Below, in pieces: positions 28,257-36,902 of a stretch of 64,000 bases of DNA. Location of the stretch: NCBI GenBank assembly GCA_010672785.1, contig JAAHFX010000006.1, positions 249,574 to 313,573 on the forward strand. Direction: 5' to 3'. The notes below the pieces were generated by a model. That model made no database searches, was not told where the DNA came from, and saw only the letters and a list, made by a program, of their open reading frames with translations. A program made the translations under genes and the position numbers. Origin of the DNA: Sphaerospermopsis sp. SIO1G1. Lineage in GTDB: Bacteria; Cyanobacteriota; Cyanobacteriia; Cyanobacteriales; Nostocaceae. The stretch's first letter is position 1. The number at the start of each line of letters is the position of its first letter.

Positions 28257-30407
28257 GTGGATATTGAGGAAGCTGGTGGTGAAATCTTCACCACTGATGC
28301 AGATGGAAATGTCACAACTATCAGTATTCTTGCACCTGGTGATAACAGTTTCCAAACTTTAAACGTCAATGATAATGATGTGGTTAAGTTGGAAGTTGAT
28401 TTAGTCGGTAGTGGTTCTATCTCTGGTTTAGATTTCGACAAAGTTGAGGTTATTAATGCTCCTGGACTCTACACTAATATCGCTACTGTGACTGCTGGTG
28501 GTGTTGGTGATGACGATGCAGCAAATTATAAGAACCCACCACTCAATCCTGGTATTGACATTGAGAAGTTCACCAACGGATTTGATGCAGATACTCTAGC
28601 GGAAGCGGTAGAAATAGCTGCTGGTGAAACAGTAACTTGGACTTATGAAGTTACTAACACTGGTAATGTTTCCTTTGCTGCAAGTGACATCGTAGTCACA
28701 GATGATTTGGAAGGAACAATTACTAACATCTCTTTCCAAGGTGACAATGATAACTTCTTAGCTCCTAATGAAACCTGGATTTATGAACAAACAGGAACAG
28801 CTCAAGATTTAACAACTACTACAAGTTCCGAAGATATTCGCTTCCATCTGACTGGCAATAGTTACACCACTGGCCATAATGGCAATGTCCGTACCTTCAC
28901 TGAGGATGGTGTCTCAGTTGATGTGAGTGCATTTAGCAGTAATAAGGATGGTAGTAATTGGAGAACGGCTTATCTGGGAGCTTATGGTGGTGGCTTAGGT
29001 GTTACCAACCGTAATGAAAGTGGTTCTCATCACCGAGTAGATAATGGTACTAGCAACGATTATGTTCTGTTTGAGTTTGACCAGGATGTAACCGTAGATA
29101 GAGCATTCCTGGATTATATTCAGCATGATAGTGATATCTCAGTCTGGATAGGCGATCGCGATGGTGACATCTCACTGTTGAACAGTGATATTCTCAATGA
29201 CTTCACCAAGGAAAATAATAATGGTGGCAGTGGCGGCCATGACAATGCTCGCTGGGCTAACTTTAATGCTGATGAGTTAACCGGTGATACCCTGGTTATT
29301 GCGGCAAATCCACATGGTAGTAACGATAACTTCAAGTTGGAAAAACTTGATATTTCCGTTCCTGGTGAAACAAGCACTGGTTTCTATCAAAACCTGGGTA
29401 CTGTAACCGCTGGTTCTGTAAGTGACAGTGATACCAGTAGCTACACCAATCCTGAAAGTCAACCTCAAAATCCTGGTATTGATCTTGAGAAGTTTGTCAA
29501 TGGAATTGATGTTACAGACCTCAACTATCTCCCAGAAATCGCTCCTCATGCAGATGTTACCTTCACCTACACAGTAGAAAATACTGGTAACGTCGCTTTC
29601 AACGCACATGAAATTACCATTAGTGATGACAACGGTACTGCTGGTAATACTCATGATGACTTTACACCTACCCTAGTTGCATCTAGTGATGTTGGTGGGG
29701 ATGGTATCCTCAGCGCAGGTGAAACTTGGACATATACTTCTGAAACAGAAGCTGCTCAAGACTTGATTATCACCACTGCACCAACTGAAACAACCTTTGT
29801 CTTCTCCGGTTCTAGCAGTACAACTGGTCATAGAGGTAACACTCGTACCTTCACTGAAGATGGTGTATCAGTTGACGTAAGTGCCTTCAGCAGTAACAAA
29901 CATTTTGGTGATTGGAACAAAGCTTACCTGGGAGCTTATGGTAGTGGTTTAGGTGTCACCAACAAGTATGAAGGTGGCTCTGGTCATAGAGTAGATAATG
30001 GTGGTAGCCTTGACTACTTAGTATTTCAATTTGACGAGGATGTAACTGTAGACAAAGCATTGTTGAAATATGTTGGTCATGACAGTGATATCTCAGTTTG
30101 GATTGGCGATCGCAATAGTGATATCAACCACTTAGATAACAGTGTTCTCGGTAACTTAGTCAAAGAAAATGACTGGACTAATCATGGTAATGATCGCTGG
30201 GCTAATATCAATGATGGAAATCTAACAGGCGACACCCTAGTGATTTCTGCCTTCACCGGTGGTAGCAATGACTCCTTCAAGCTACATAAACTAAATGTCT
30301 CTATCCCTGGAGAAGAGATTTCTGGAACTTATCAAAATGTAGCTACTGTCAACGCTGGTAGCGTCTTTGATAGTGATATCAGTGGCTATGTTAACCCCGT
30401 TGCATAA
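28257..30407 (+). CDS. Surface protein of duplicated DUF11-like/lectin-like nested modules, 5' end disrupted
   Basis: The 716-codon frame starts with a GTG that has no ribosome site and is probably not the true start. It contains two long homologous modules (about residues 98-397 and 400-716). Each begins NPGID(I/L)EKF and a DUF11-like segment ([12 protein letters not shown] / [12 protein letters not shown]), then an inserted domain opening [27 protein letters not shown]. That domain continues with AYLGAYGxGLGVTN and [12 protein letters not shown] and ends near YQNxxTVxAGSVxDSD. A truncated third module precedes them. There is no signal peptide or anchor in the frame. A hairpin terminator follows. 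Likely a cell-surface or secreted protein; the intact form would be longer. Confidence 0.75.
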   Translation: MDIEEAGGEIFTTDADGNVTTISILAPGDNSFQTLNVNDNDVVKLEVDLVGSGSISGLDFDKVEVINAPGLYTNIATVTAGGVGDDDAANYKNPPLNPGIDIEKFTNGFDADTLAEAVEIAAGETVTWTYEVTNTGNVSFAASDIVVTDDLEGTITNISFQGDNDNFLAPNETWIYEQTGTAQDLTTTTSSEDIRFHLTGNSYTTGHNGNVRTFTEDGVSVDVSAFSSNKDGSNWRTAYLGAYGGGLGVTNRNESGSHHRVDNGTSNDYVLFEFDQDVTVDRAFLDYIQHDSDISVWIGDRDGDISLLNSDILNDFTKENNNGGSGGHDNARWANFNADELTGDTLVIAANPHGSNDNFKLEKLDISVPGETSTGFYQNLGTVTAGSVSDSDTSSYTNPESQPQNPGIDLEKFVNGIDVTDLNYLPEIAPHADVTFTYTVENTGNVAFNAHEITISDDNGTAGNTHDDFTPTLVASSDVGGDGILSAGETWTYTSETEAAQDLIITTAPTETTFVFSGSSSTTGHRGNTRTFTEDGVSVDVSAFSSNKHFGDWNKAYLGAYGSGLGVTNKYEGGSGHRVDNGGSLDYLVFQFDEDVTVDKALLKYVGHDSDISVWIGDRNSDINHLDNSVLGNLVKENDWTNHGNDRWANINDGNLTGDTLVISAFTGGSNDSFKLHKLNVSIPGEEISGTYQNVATVNAGSVFDSDISGYVNPVA

Positions 30408-30448
30408 GTCAAAATTTATAACTTTTCCTAGTTAATAGGAATATTCAT

Positions 30449-30492
30449 AAGATTGAGGGATATTGATTTTCAAGTCTCCTCAATCTTTTTTT
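30449..30492 (+). terminator. Rho-independent terminator after the surface-protein gene
   Basis: Stem AAGATTGAGG (30449-30458) pairs with CCTCAATCTT (30478-30487), followed directly by a T-rich run to 30492. It lies 42 bp after the stop codon of the surface-protein gene. Confidence 0.85.
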
Positions 30493-30493
30493 T

Positions 30494-30590
30494 TGAGGGA
30501 ACAGGGAACAGGAAACAGGAAACAGGAAACAGTGAACAGTAAACAGTAAACAGTGAACAGGGAACAGGGAACAGGGAACAGAGAGAAAAT
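30494..30590. repeat. STRR array (GGAACAG / GTAAACA units)
   Basis: About thirteen 7-bp units, GGAACAG, GAAACAG and GTAAACAG-type, start just beyond the terminator. A few GGGTGCA-type units follow near 30675-30700. The gap from 30408 to 30790 otherwise shows no gene. Confidence 0.85.
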
Positions 30591-30790
30591 TTTGATTCTG
30601 ATCATGGAGATGGGGTTAATTTATTTCTTGACAGCACCTAAGTAGGTAGGCGTTAAAAATTGTTGTTGGGAAAAGGCAGGGTGCAGGGCGCAGGGTGTAA
30701 GGTGAAAGAAGGTTACAGAAAAAGATAAACAGTGAACTGGTAGAGTAAAAATATATAAAAATATCAAATCATTAAATTTCAACGTATAAC

Positions 30791-31651
30791 ATGGGCAGTA
30801 TTTGGGAACTAGATTTTTACTCCCGTCCAATTTTGGACGAAAACAAAAAAAAAGTTTGGGAAGTCTTAATTTGCGACAGTCCGTCGGATGTCAGTGCCAA
30901 AACTGAATCCTTGTTTCGCTATGCTCAATATTGCCCCAGTACACAGGTAAACTCAGTTTGGTTAAAAACAGCGTTACAGTCAGCAATAGAAGAGGCGGGA
31001 GAATCTCCTATTAAAATTCGTTTTTTCCGCAGACAAATGAATAATATGATCACTAAAGCCTGTGAAGATGCAGGAATTCCCGCTTTACCTAGTCGTCGCA
31101 CTTTAGTTCTCAATCAATGGATTAAGCAACGAATGGAAGAGGTTTATCCTCAAGAATCAGGATATCAAGGCAAAACTAACCCATCAGTTAGACTAGAAAG
31201 ACCTATACCCCAACGTCTACCAGACGCACTAGAAGGTAAACAATGGGTTTTTGTCACCTTAGAAGCAAAAGATTTTGTAGATATGCCAGACTGGGAAATC
31301 GGTTTTGGTGAGGCATTTCCCCTAGAATTAGTTCAACTATCACCAGAAACACGCATTCCCGGAATTTTGATTTTTTCCCCCAGAGCATTACCCATAGCTG
31401 GATGGATGTCTGGTTTAGAAATGGCATATTTAAGATATGAAGCAAAAACTGAAAACCGCCTGATTTTAGAAACCGGGGCTACAGAAAGTTGGGTTGTTGC
31501 CAACATCAGAACTCCTCAACTATTCAAAGAAGCAGAAGGTTTTGAACAAGCCAAACAACAAGCCAATGGTGTCCATTTTATTGGTGTACAGTCAGATCCT
31601 CAAGCTGAATCCTTTGAAGGTTTTTGGTTATTACAAGAAGCTAATTTGTAA
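30791..31651 (+). CDS. Tab2/Atab2-family RNA-binding protein (DUF1092)
   Basis: A 286-residue protein of the Tab2 family, known in chloroplasts for light-dependent translation of psaB (photosystem I) mRNA. The cyanobacterial signature is clear: IWELDFYSRPILDENKKKVWE at the start, FFRRQMNNMITKACEDAGI, PSRRTLVLNQWIKQR, LPDALEGKQWVFVTLE, and GWMSGLEMAYLRY. Length and register fit complete family members. In cyanobacteria the role is likely also in photosystem gene expression, which is inference from the chloroplast homologues. An STRR-rich 380-bp gap precedes the gene and repeats follow its TAA. Confidence 0.92.
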   Translation: MGSIWELDFYSRPILDENKKKVWEVLICDSPSDVSAKTESLFRYAQYCPSTQVNSVWLKTALQSAIEEAGESPIKIRFFRRQMNNMITKACEDAGIPALPSRRTLVLNQWIKQRMEEVYPQESGYQGKTNPSVRLERPIPQRLPDALEGKQWVFVTLEAKDFVDMPDWEIGFGEAFPLELVQLSPETRIPGILIFSPRALPIAGWMSGLEMAYLRYEAKTENRLILETGATESWVVANIRTPQLFKEAEGFEQAKQQANGVHFIGVQSDPQAESFEGFWLLQEANL

Positions 31652-32030
31652 ATAGGGAACAGGGAACAGGGAACAGGGAACAGTAAACAGTAAACAAATA
31701 CAGGACTTACGCAAGACATCCCTCAAACCCTCATTCCTCTGTGTTCTCTGTGCCTGGAGTGGTTCAATATTCCGTGACTTCTGCGTAAGTCCTACAAGTA
31801 AACAGTAAACAGGGAACAGTGATACAGCACTTTCCGCTGTTTTGAGGTACACAATTGGCGGGCTGTCCGGCCCACCCCACAAGAGTTCCATGATTATAAT
31901 TTGTACCTCATAGCAAAGAAATCTGCTGTAACTGATAACTGATAACTGATAACTGATAACTGATAACTGATAACTGATAACTGATAACTGATAACTGACA
32001 ACTGACAACTGATAATTGGTGATTGTAAAA
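31652..32030. repeat. Composite repeat region: STRR, family A, family F and TGATAAC array
   Basis: In order: GGAACAG/GTAAACA heptamers (31655-31696), a complete family A element (31702-31793, perfect AGGACTTACGCA / TGCGTAAGTCCT ends), more heptamers, a family F copy in opposite orientation (GAGGTAC at 31844, GTACCTC at 31903-31909), then about twelve heptamers TGATAAC (31931-32015). No gene is present; the leftward 141-codon frame here is repeat-encoded. Confidence 0.9.
31702..31793. repeat. Family A element, copy 3
   Basis: A 92-bp copy with ends AGGACTTACGCA and TGCGTAAGTCCT. Its right half reads TTCCGTGACTTCTGCG rather than TTCCATAGCTTGTGCG, as in copy 1. Confidence 0.9.
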
Positions 32031-32171
32031 GAATTTTCACCCCCTCTTCCCCTCACCCCCTCGCCCCCTGAACTCCTACACTTTTAAGAACTGACTAATG
32101 GGATAATAACAAGGACTATCTGGGTTAAATATCCAAAGTTCCATAAATTATCAAGGTAAATGGGTTCTGTA

Positions 32172-33467
32172 ATGTCAAACGATACACTGGCGGAACAGCT
32201 GCTAGAACTAGCTTTGAAATCGGGAGCAGAGGCCGCGGAAGTGTATCAGTCGCGATCGCTTTCTCGACCAGTATTTTTTGAAGCCAACCGCCTAAAACAA
32301 ATAGAAACCAGTCAATCTGAAGGTACTGCACTACGACTGTGGCGAAATGGTCGTCCGGGACTGACAGTGGCCTATGGTTCTGTAGATCCTCAAGGAATGG
32401 TCAAAAGAGCGTTAGCTTTAAGTCAACTCAATGAACCAGAAACTGTAGAATTAGTTACTAACTTTCAGCCGAATTATCCTGACTTGGGTAAAGATGTCTC
32501 AGTTCAAACCTTAATAGATTGGTCTAAACAAGCGATCGCCCTCATTCGGGAGGTTTACCCTGAAGTTCTCTGCACCAGTGACTGGGAATGTGATGTGGAA
32601 AATACTAGGTTAGTGAATAGTCAAGGTCTAGATTGCTATTACACTGACACTACCCTAAGTTGCTATATGTCTGCCGAATGGGTAAGGGGTGATGATTTTT
32701 TGAGTGTGGCTGATGGACAAACCCAAAGGTGCGAACTTGATCCACAAAAATTAGCTTCCCAAATTTTACAGCGCTTACACTGGGCTAAAGAAAATGTCTC
32801 CACCCCCAGTGGCAAATATCCGATATTATTTACATCCAAAGCTGCGGATATGTTGTGGGGAACTGTGCAAGCTGCATTGAACGCTAAACAAATTCTAGAA
32901 AAAGCTTCTCCTTGGGCAGAAAGAATCGGTCAAGCTGTTGTCAGTCCTGCTCTCACCCTCTACCAAGATCCTGAAGCTGGGCCATACAGTTGTCCTTTTG
33001 ATGATGAAGGCAACCCCACTAAATCTTTAGTATTTATTGACAAAGGAATCTTGCGGAACTTTTACAGCGATCATACCACCGGTAAGCAACTAGGTATGGG
33101 GACTACAGGTAATGGTTTTCGTCCAGGTTTAGGAAGTTACCCTACCCCCGGTTTATTTAACTTTCTCATTCAACCCGGTACATCATCTTTAAAAGAAATG
33201 ATTCAAACAATGGATGAAGGTTTAGTTGTTGATCAAATGTTAGGAGGGGGAGGAGGAATTTCTGGAGACTTTTCTATCAATGTAGATTTGGGTTACTGGG
33301 TAAAACAAGGGCAAATAATTGGTAGAGTCAAAGACACAATGGTTGCTGGTAATGTTTACACCACCCTCAAACAAATAGTTGAAGTTGGTGGTGATCCAGA
33401 ATGGAATGGATCTTGTTACACTCCATCTCTGATCCTAGAAGGACTTTCGACTACAGGGAAAAGTTAA
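32172..33467 (+). CDS. TldE/PmbA-family protein (metallopeptidase-related)
   Basis: A 431-residue member of the TldD/PmbA family; I start at ATG 32172 (MSNDTLAEQL) rather than the upstream ATG 32160, which adds only MGSV. TldE is the partner of TldD in a zinc protease pair that trims modified peptides and degrades the antitoxin CcdA. TldE-type proteins lack the HExxxH zinc motif, as here. Visible features are EVYQSRSLSRPVFFEANRLK near 23-42, the central GLDCYYTDTTLS, and the family C-terminal region with GEGIGRP-like GTTGNGFRPGLGSYPTPGL and GLVVDQMLGGGGGISGDFS. No TldD partner is adjacent. Confidence 0.9.
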   Translation: MSNDTLAEQLLELALKSGAEAAEVYQSRSLSRPVFFEANRLKQIETSQSEGTALRLWRNGRPGLTVAYGSVDPQGMVKRALALSQLNEPETVELVTNFQPNYPDLGKDVSVQTLIDWSKQAIALIREVYPEVLCTSDWECDVENTRLVNSQGLDCYYTDTTLSCYMSAEWVRGDDFLSVADGQTQRCELDPQKLASQILQRLHWAKENVSTPSGKYPILFTSKAADMLWGTVQAALNAKQILEKASPWAERIGQAVVSPALTLYQDPEAGPYSCPFDDEGNPTKSLVFIDKGILRNFYSDHTTGKQLGMGTTGNGFRPGLGSYPTPGLFNFLIQPGTSSLKEMIQTMDEGLVVDQMLGGGGGISGDFSINVDLGYWVKQGQIIGRVKDTMVAGNVYTTLKQIVEVGGDPEWNGSCYTPSLILEGLSTTGKS

Positions 33468-33583
33468 TCCCTCAGTGACTATGCTTTTTGACTTTCACAA
33501 AGTACAAAATTGATGACTCATGTCCTTACCCAATTACGTAGTTCCACTTCACAAAAATAATTATTCAGCAAACTCCACTAGAT

Positions 33584-36205
33584 ATGCTACTTTCCCAATA
33601 TCTGATTCGTAAGTTGCGTAACTTGCGGCCACCCAGACAAAGTTTAGCCATATCTTCCGCAGGCTACGCTAATGCTGAAGCTGCCATTATTGGTATTGTT
33701 GCTGCCTTATCAGCAGTTTTACTAAAACAAGGTTCAGGATGGTTAGGAACTTGGCGAGTCCAAACTACCTATCTTTTACCAACATGGTTAGTTTTACCTG
33801 GTATTGGAATGTGTTTTGGTTTTCTAGCTGGGTGGTTAGTACAGCGGTTAGCACCAGAAGCTTCAGGGAGTGGTATTCCTCAAGTCAAAGCTACCTTGGC
33901 CAACTTCCCCATAAATTTATCCTGGCGAGTAGCAGCTGTTAAACTACTCAGTGCCATGATGACTTTAGGGGCTGGCTCAACCTTGGGTAGACAAGGGCCA
34001 ACTTTACAAGTCGGTGCGGGTTTAGCCGCTGGAATGAGTGACTTAGTTCCTACCTCTCCAGAACATCGTCGTCAAATGATTGCCGCCGGTGCAGGTGCAG
34101 GTTTATCTGCTGCTTTTAACGCTCCTATCGCTGGCGTATTATTTATTATTGAAGAATTACTCAAAGATTTATCAGGTTTAACTTTAGGTACTGCAATTAT
34201 AGCTTGTTTTATAGGTGGGGTAATTTCTCGCTGGTTAGGTGGTGGTAGTTTACAACTGAACCTAGAGTTAATGAAATATTCTAGTCAGTTTTCCTTAGCT
34301 GAAATTCCTATTTTCTTATTATTAGGTGTAATTATTGGTCTCTTTGGTGCAGTTTTTCATCATGGTTTAATATTTAGTATTCAGACTTATCGAAAATTAC
34401 ATATTAGTTTGCCATTTCGAGTAGCTTTAGCAGGGTTAGTTTCTGGTTTAATTGTTGCTTTGCTGCCAGAATATTATCGTAACAATGCTGGTTTACGAGA
34501 GTATATGATTGCCAGTGATCCTAATCTTTTATTAGCTATAATTACTTTTATTACTCAATTTATTTTAACTTTAATTGCCTTTGGTTCAGGCGCGCCAGGA
34601 GGATTATTTGCACCTAGTTTAATTTTAGGTTCTTGTTTAGGTCATATAGTCGGAGTTTGTGAGTCTCAATTGTGGGGATTTGGTTCTCTAACTACTTATG
34701 CTTTAGCTGGGATGGGGGGATTTTTTAGTGCTGTTTCTAAAGTCCCAATTACAGCTATTGTCATTGTTTTTGAAATGAAAACAGATTTTAATTTAGTATT
34801 ACCTTTAATGATTGTTTCTGTCACATCTTACTTAGTAGCTGATCAAATTGTACCAGGTTCACTATATGATAAGATTTTAAATTTAAATGGGATTCAATTA
34901 CAAAAAGATGCTCCCATAGATGGAATATTAACCCAGTTAACAGCAAAAGATGTGATGCAATGTAGGGTAGAAACTTTAGATGCAGAAATGTCAATTAAAG
35001 AATCTATTCAGGCTTTTTCTGATTCTCATCATCGTGGTTTTCCAGTGGTGGAAAAAAATAAATTAGTGGGAATTATTACTCAATCCGATTTACCAAATAT
35101 TTATGTCTCAAATCATGGTTTAGTCAAAGAAATTATGACCCCTAAACCAGTGACAGTTCAACCCTCACAAACATTAGGTGATGTCCTTTATTTACTGGAT
35201 CGCTATCAAATTAGTCGTTTACCAGTGGTGGAAAAACAAAAATTAATTGGTATTATTACTCGTGCAGATATAATCAGAGCCGAAGCAGATCACCTCAATT
35301 GTAAAAATGGTGTTTTTAGTTCCCAATTAGAACCTTCCTATGTAGTTTATCAAACTCGCTCACCTAGTATTGGTAGAGGTAGATTATTAGTTACCCTTGC
35401 AAATCCAGAAACAGCAGAAACACTATTAAAAATGGCCGCTAGCATCGCGCGCGATCGCCACTATGAATTAGAGTGTCTACAAATTATTTTAGTATCTCGT
35501 CATAGCTCTCCATCAGAAACCAAAGTGATTACTACTAACAGTCGTCGTCTATTAAGAAAGGCAGAAGTTTTAGCTAAAAAATTTAATATTCCCATTCATA
35601 CACAAATACGTGTTACCCATGATGTCACTCAAGCAATTTTAGAAACAATCAAGGAGCGACATATAGACATAATTTTTATGGGTTGGAAAGGTAATACATT
35701 TACTACTGGAAGGATTTTTGGCACAGTGGTAGATACTATCATTCGTCAAGCTCGTTGTTATGTCATAGTTGTCAAATTAGGAAATTACTCCGAAAATCTC
35801 CGTTTTGATCGTTGGTTAGTACCAATGGGAGGTGGCCCAAATGCACCTATAGCAATTAAATTATTACCCTCCTTAATTACTTTAGGAAATAATCCCAAAA
35901 TTTGCTTGACTAAAGTATTAACTCCTTTAGATTCACAACCAAATCTTCAGGTTTTAGAAGCGTCGAGTAAAAAATTAATGCGTGATCTTAGTTCAGAAAA
36001 TAAAATCATATTATCAACCTTCAAGGCTAATTCTGTGGCAGAAGGTATCATTAATTTAGTCAGAAGAAAACGTTATGATGTTGTTGTTTTAGGTGCTTCT
36101 CGTGAGGGTTTATTACAACAAGCCATACAAGGTAATATCCCAGAAACTATTGCTTCTGGGGTTGATAGTACGGTAATTTTAGTGCGAGGAAGAATTGATT
36201 CCTAA
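33584..36205 (+). CDS. ClC-type chloride channel/transporter fused to CBS and USP domains
   Basis: An 873-residue membrane protein. Residues about 25-430 form a ClC core with GSGIPQ near 103, GSTLGRQGPT near 132-141, AFNAPIAGVLFIIEELL, and GSGAPGGLFAPSLILG. A CBS pair near 450-570 follows (HHRGFPVVEKNKLVGIITQS; YQISRLPVVEKQKLIGIITR). Two universal-stress-type Rossmann modules complete it (about 595-735 and 745-870), the first ending TIIRQARCYVIVVKLG. The gating Glu of ClC proteins (GREGP/GKEGP) is Gln137 here, while the internal Glu pair (FIIEE) is kept. This combination suggests regulation by nucleotides (CBS, USP). Coupling may be altered. Confidence 0.93.
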   Translation: MLLSQYLIRKLRNLRPPRQSLAISSAGYANAEAAIIGIVAALSAVLLKQGSGWLGTWRVQTTYLLPTWLVLPGIGMCFGFLAGWLVQRLAPEASGSGIPQVKATLANFPINLSWRVAAVKLLSAMMTLGAGSTLGRQGPTLQVGAGLAAGMSDLVPTSPEHRRQMIAAGAGAGLSAAFNAPIAGVLFIIEELLKDLSGLTLGTAIIACFIGGVISRWLGGGSLQLNLELMKYSSQFSLAEIPIFLLLGVIIGLFGAVFHHGLIFSIQTYRKLHISLPFRVALAGLVSGLIVALLPEYYRNNAGLREYMIASDPNLLLAIITFITQFILTLIAFGSGAPGGLFAPSLILGSCLGHIVGVCESQLWGFGSLTTYALAGMGGFFSAVSKVPITAIVIVFEMKTDFNLVLPLMIVSVTSYLVADQIVPGSLYDKILNLNGIQLQKDAPIDGILTQLTAKDVMQCRVETLDAEMSIKESIQAFSDSHHRGFPVVEKNKLVGIITQSDLPNIYVSNHGLVKEIMTPKPVTVQPSQTLGDVLYLLDRYQISRLPVVEKQKLIGIITRADIIRAEADHLNCKNGVFSSQLEPSYVVYQTRSPSIGRGRLLVTLANPETAETLLKMAASIARDRHYELECLQIILVSRHSSPSETKVITTNSRRLLRKAEVLAKKFNIPIHTQIRVTHDVTQAILETIKERHIDIIFMGWKGNTFTTGRIFGTVVDTIIRQARCYVIVVKLGNYSENLRFDRWLVPMGGGPNAPIAIKLLPSLITLGNNPKICLTKVLTPLDSQPNLQVLEASSKKLMRDLSSENKIILSTFKANSVAEGIINLVRRKRYDVVVLGASREGLLQQAIQGNIPETIASGVDSTVILVRGRIDS

Positions 36206-36330
36206 TAGGTGAGGCAATATACCCATAAGAGCGATCGCCCTGAAAATTTATACTTGATTCCAAATCACAGTCAGCAATTTTGATATTGATACAATAATTT
36301 AATTTGAATTACACCAGATTTCATTCATCA

Positions 36331-36395
36331 GAGGTACAAATCATAATCATGAAACTCTTGTGGGGTAGGCATTTTGCCTGCCAATTGTGTACCTT
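36331..36395. repeat. Family F element, copy 3
   Basis: GAGGTACAAATCATAATCATGAA at the left and CCAATTGTGTACCTT at the right are the ends; the core has TTGTGGGGTAGGCATTTTGCCTGCCAA. It is the reverse-complement orientation of the copy at 31844-31909. Confidence 0.8.
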
Positions 36396-36430
36396 ATAAC
36401 ACCAAAAAGTGCTGTATTTGATAGTGAATT

Positions 36431-36640
36431 CTAATAAAACTTCCGTAAAAGTTGATCAGAAAAGAATAGTACAAAAATTAACAACCCTAATTGAATTTGC
36501 CAAGATGATAACATCAAACTTAAAATCAGGGTGATGGCAGTAAATATCCCGGCTATGTAAGCAACTTCATTATTATGTCTGTTCCAAAAGTAACCAGTAA
36601 TTAAACCAGTAAGCAATGGAATCAAAAAGAACAAAGGCAT
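36431..36640 (-). CDS. Small membrane protein (69 aa)
   Basis: A 69-residue, very hydrophobic frame (PLFFLIPLLTGLITGYFWN; YIAGIFTAITLILSLMLS; IQLGLLIFVLFFSDQLL) has three likely membrane segments and ends in basic residues KFY. ATG start at 36640, and stop TAG at 36431. No strong homology is recognised. It is convergent with the ClC gene, with a family F repeat between them, and stands alone. The hydrophobic composition and even codon pattern support coding, but a random AT-rich frame cannot be excluded. Confidence 0.5.
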   Translation of the reverse strand: MPLFFLIPLLTGLITGYFWNRHNNEVAYIAGIFTAITLILSLMLSSWQIQLGLLIFVLFFSDQLLRKFY

Positions 36641-36775
36641 TTTTTTGAATCCTGAACTAATATCTATTAAGCTGGAACTATCATATCTTCCAGCTATTTA
36701 AGTCAATAAGTATATATTATACACTTAAGTAGTTTTCTTTACAAGAGTTTACGATTTTTATTTTCCAGAGTATCT

Positions 36776-36893
36776 GAGTTTCAGTTAGCAGTTTTCAGTT
36801 ATTAGTTAGCAGTTAGCAGTTTTCAGTTATTAGTTAGCAGTTATCAGTTATCAGTTAGCAGTTAGCAGTTAGCAGTTAGCAGTTTTCAGTAAA
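36776..36893. repeat. STRR array (TTAGCAG / TTATCAG units)
   Basis: Roughly sixteen units of the 7-bp type GTTAGCA/GTTATCA, with a few GTTTTCA variants, fill the space up to the stop codon of the cyclase gene at 36903. Confidence 0.85.
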
Positions 36894-36902
36894 ATGTACA
36901 AC

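Noticed and set aside
31631..32056. Leftward 141-codon open frame with YQLSVIS-type repeats
   Set aside because: It is encoded by the reverse strand of TGATAAC and other STRR units plus family F sequence; the 7-bp period leaves all three frames open, so length is not evidence of a gene.
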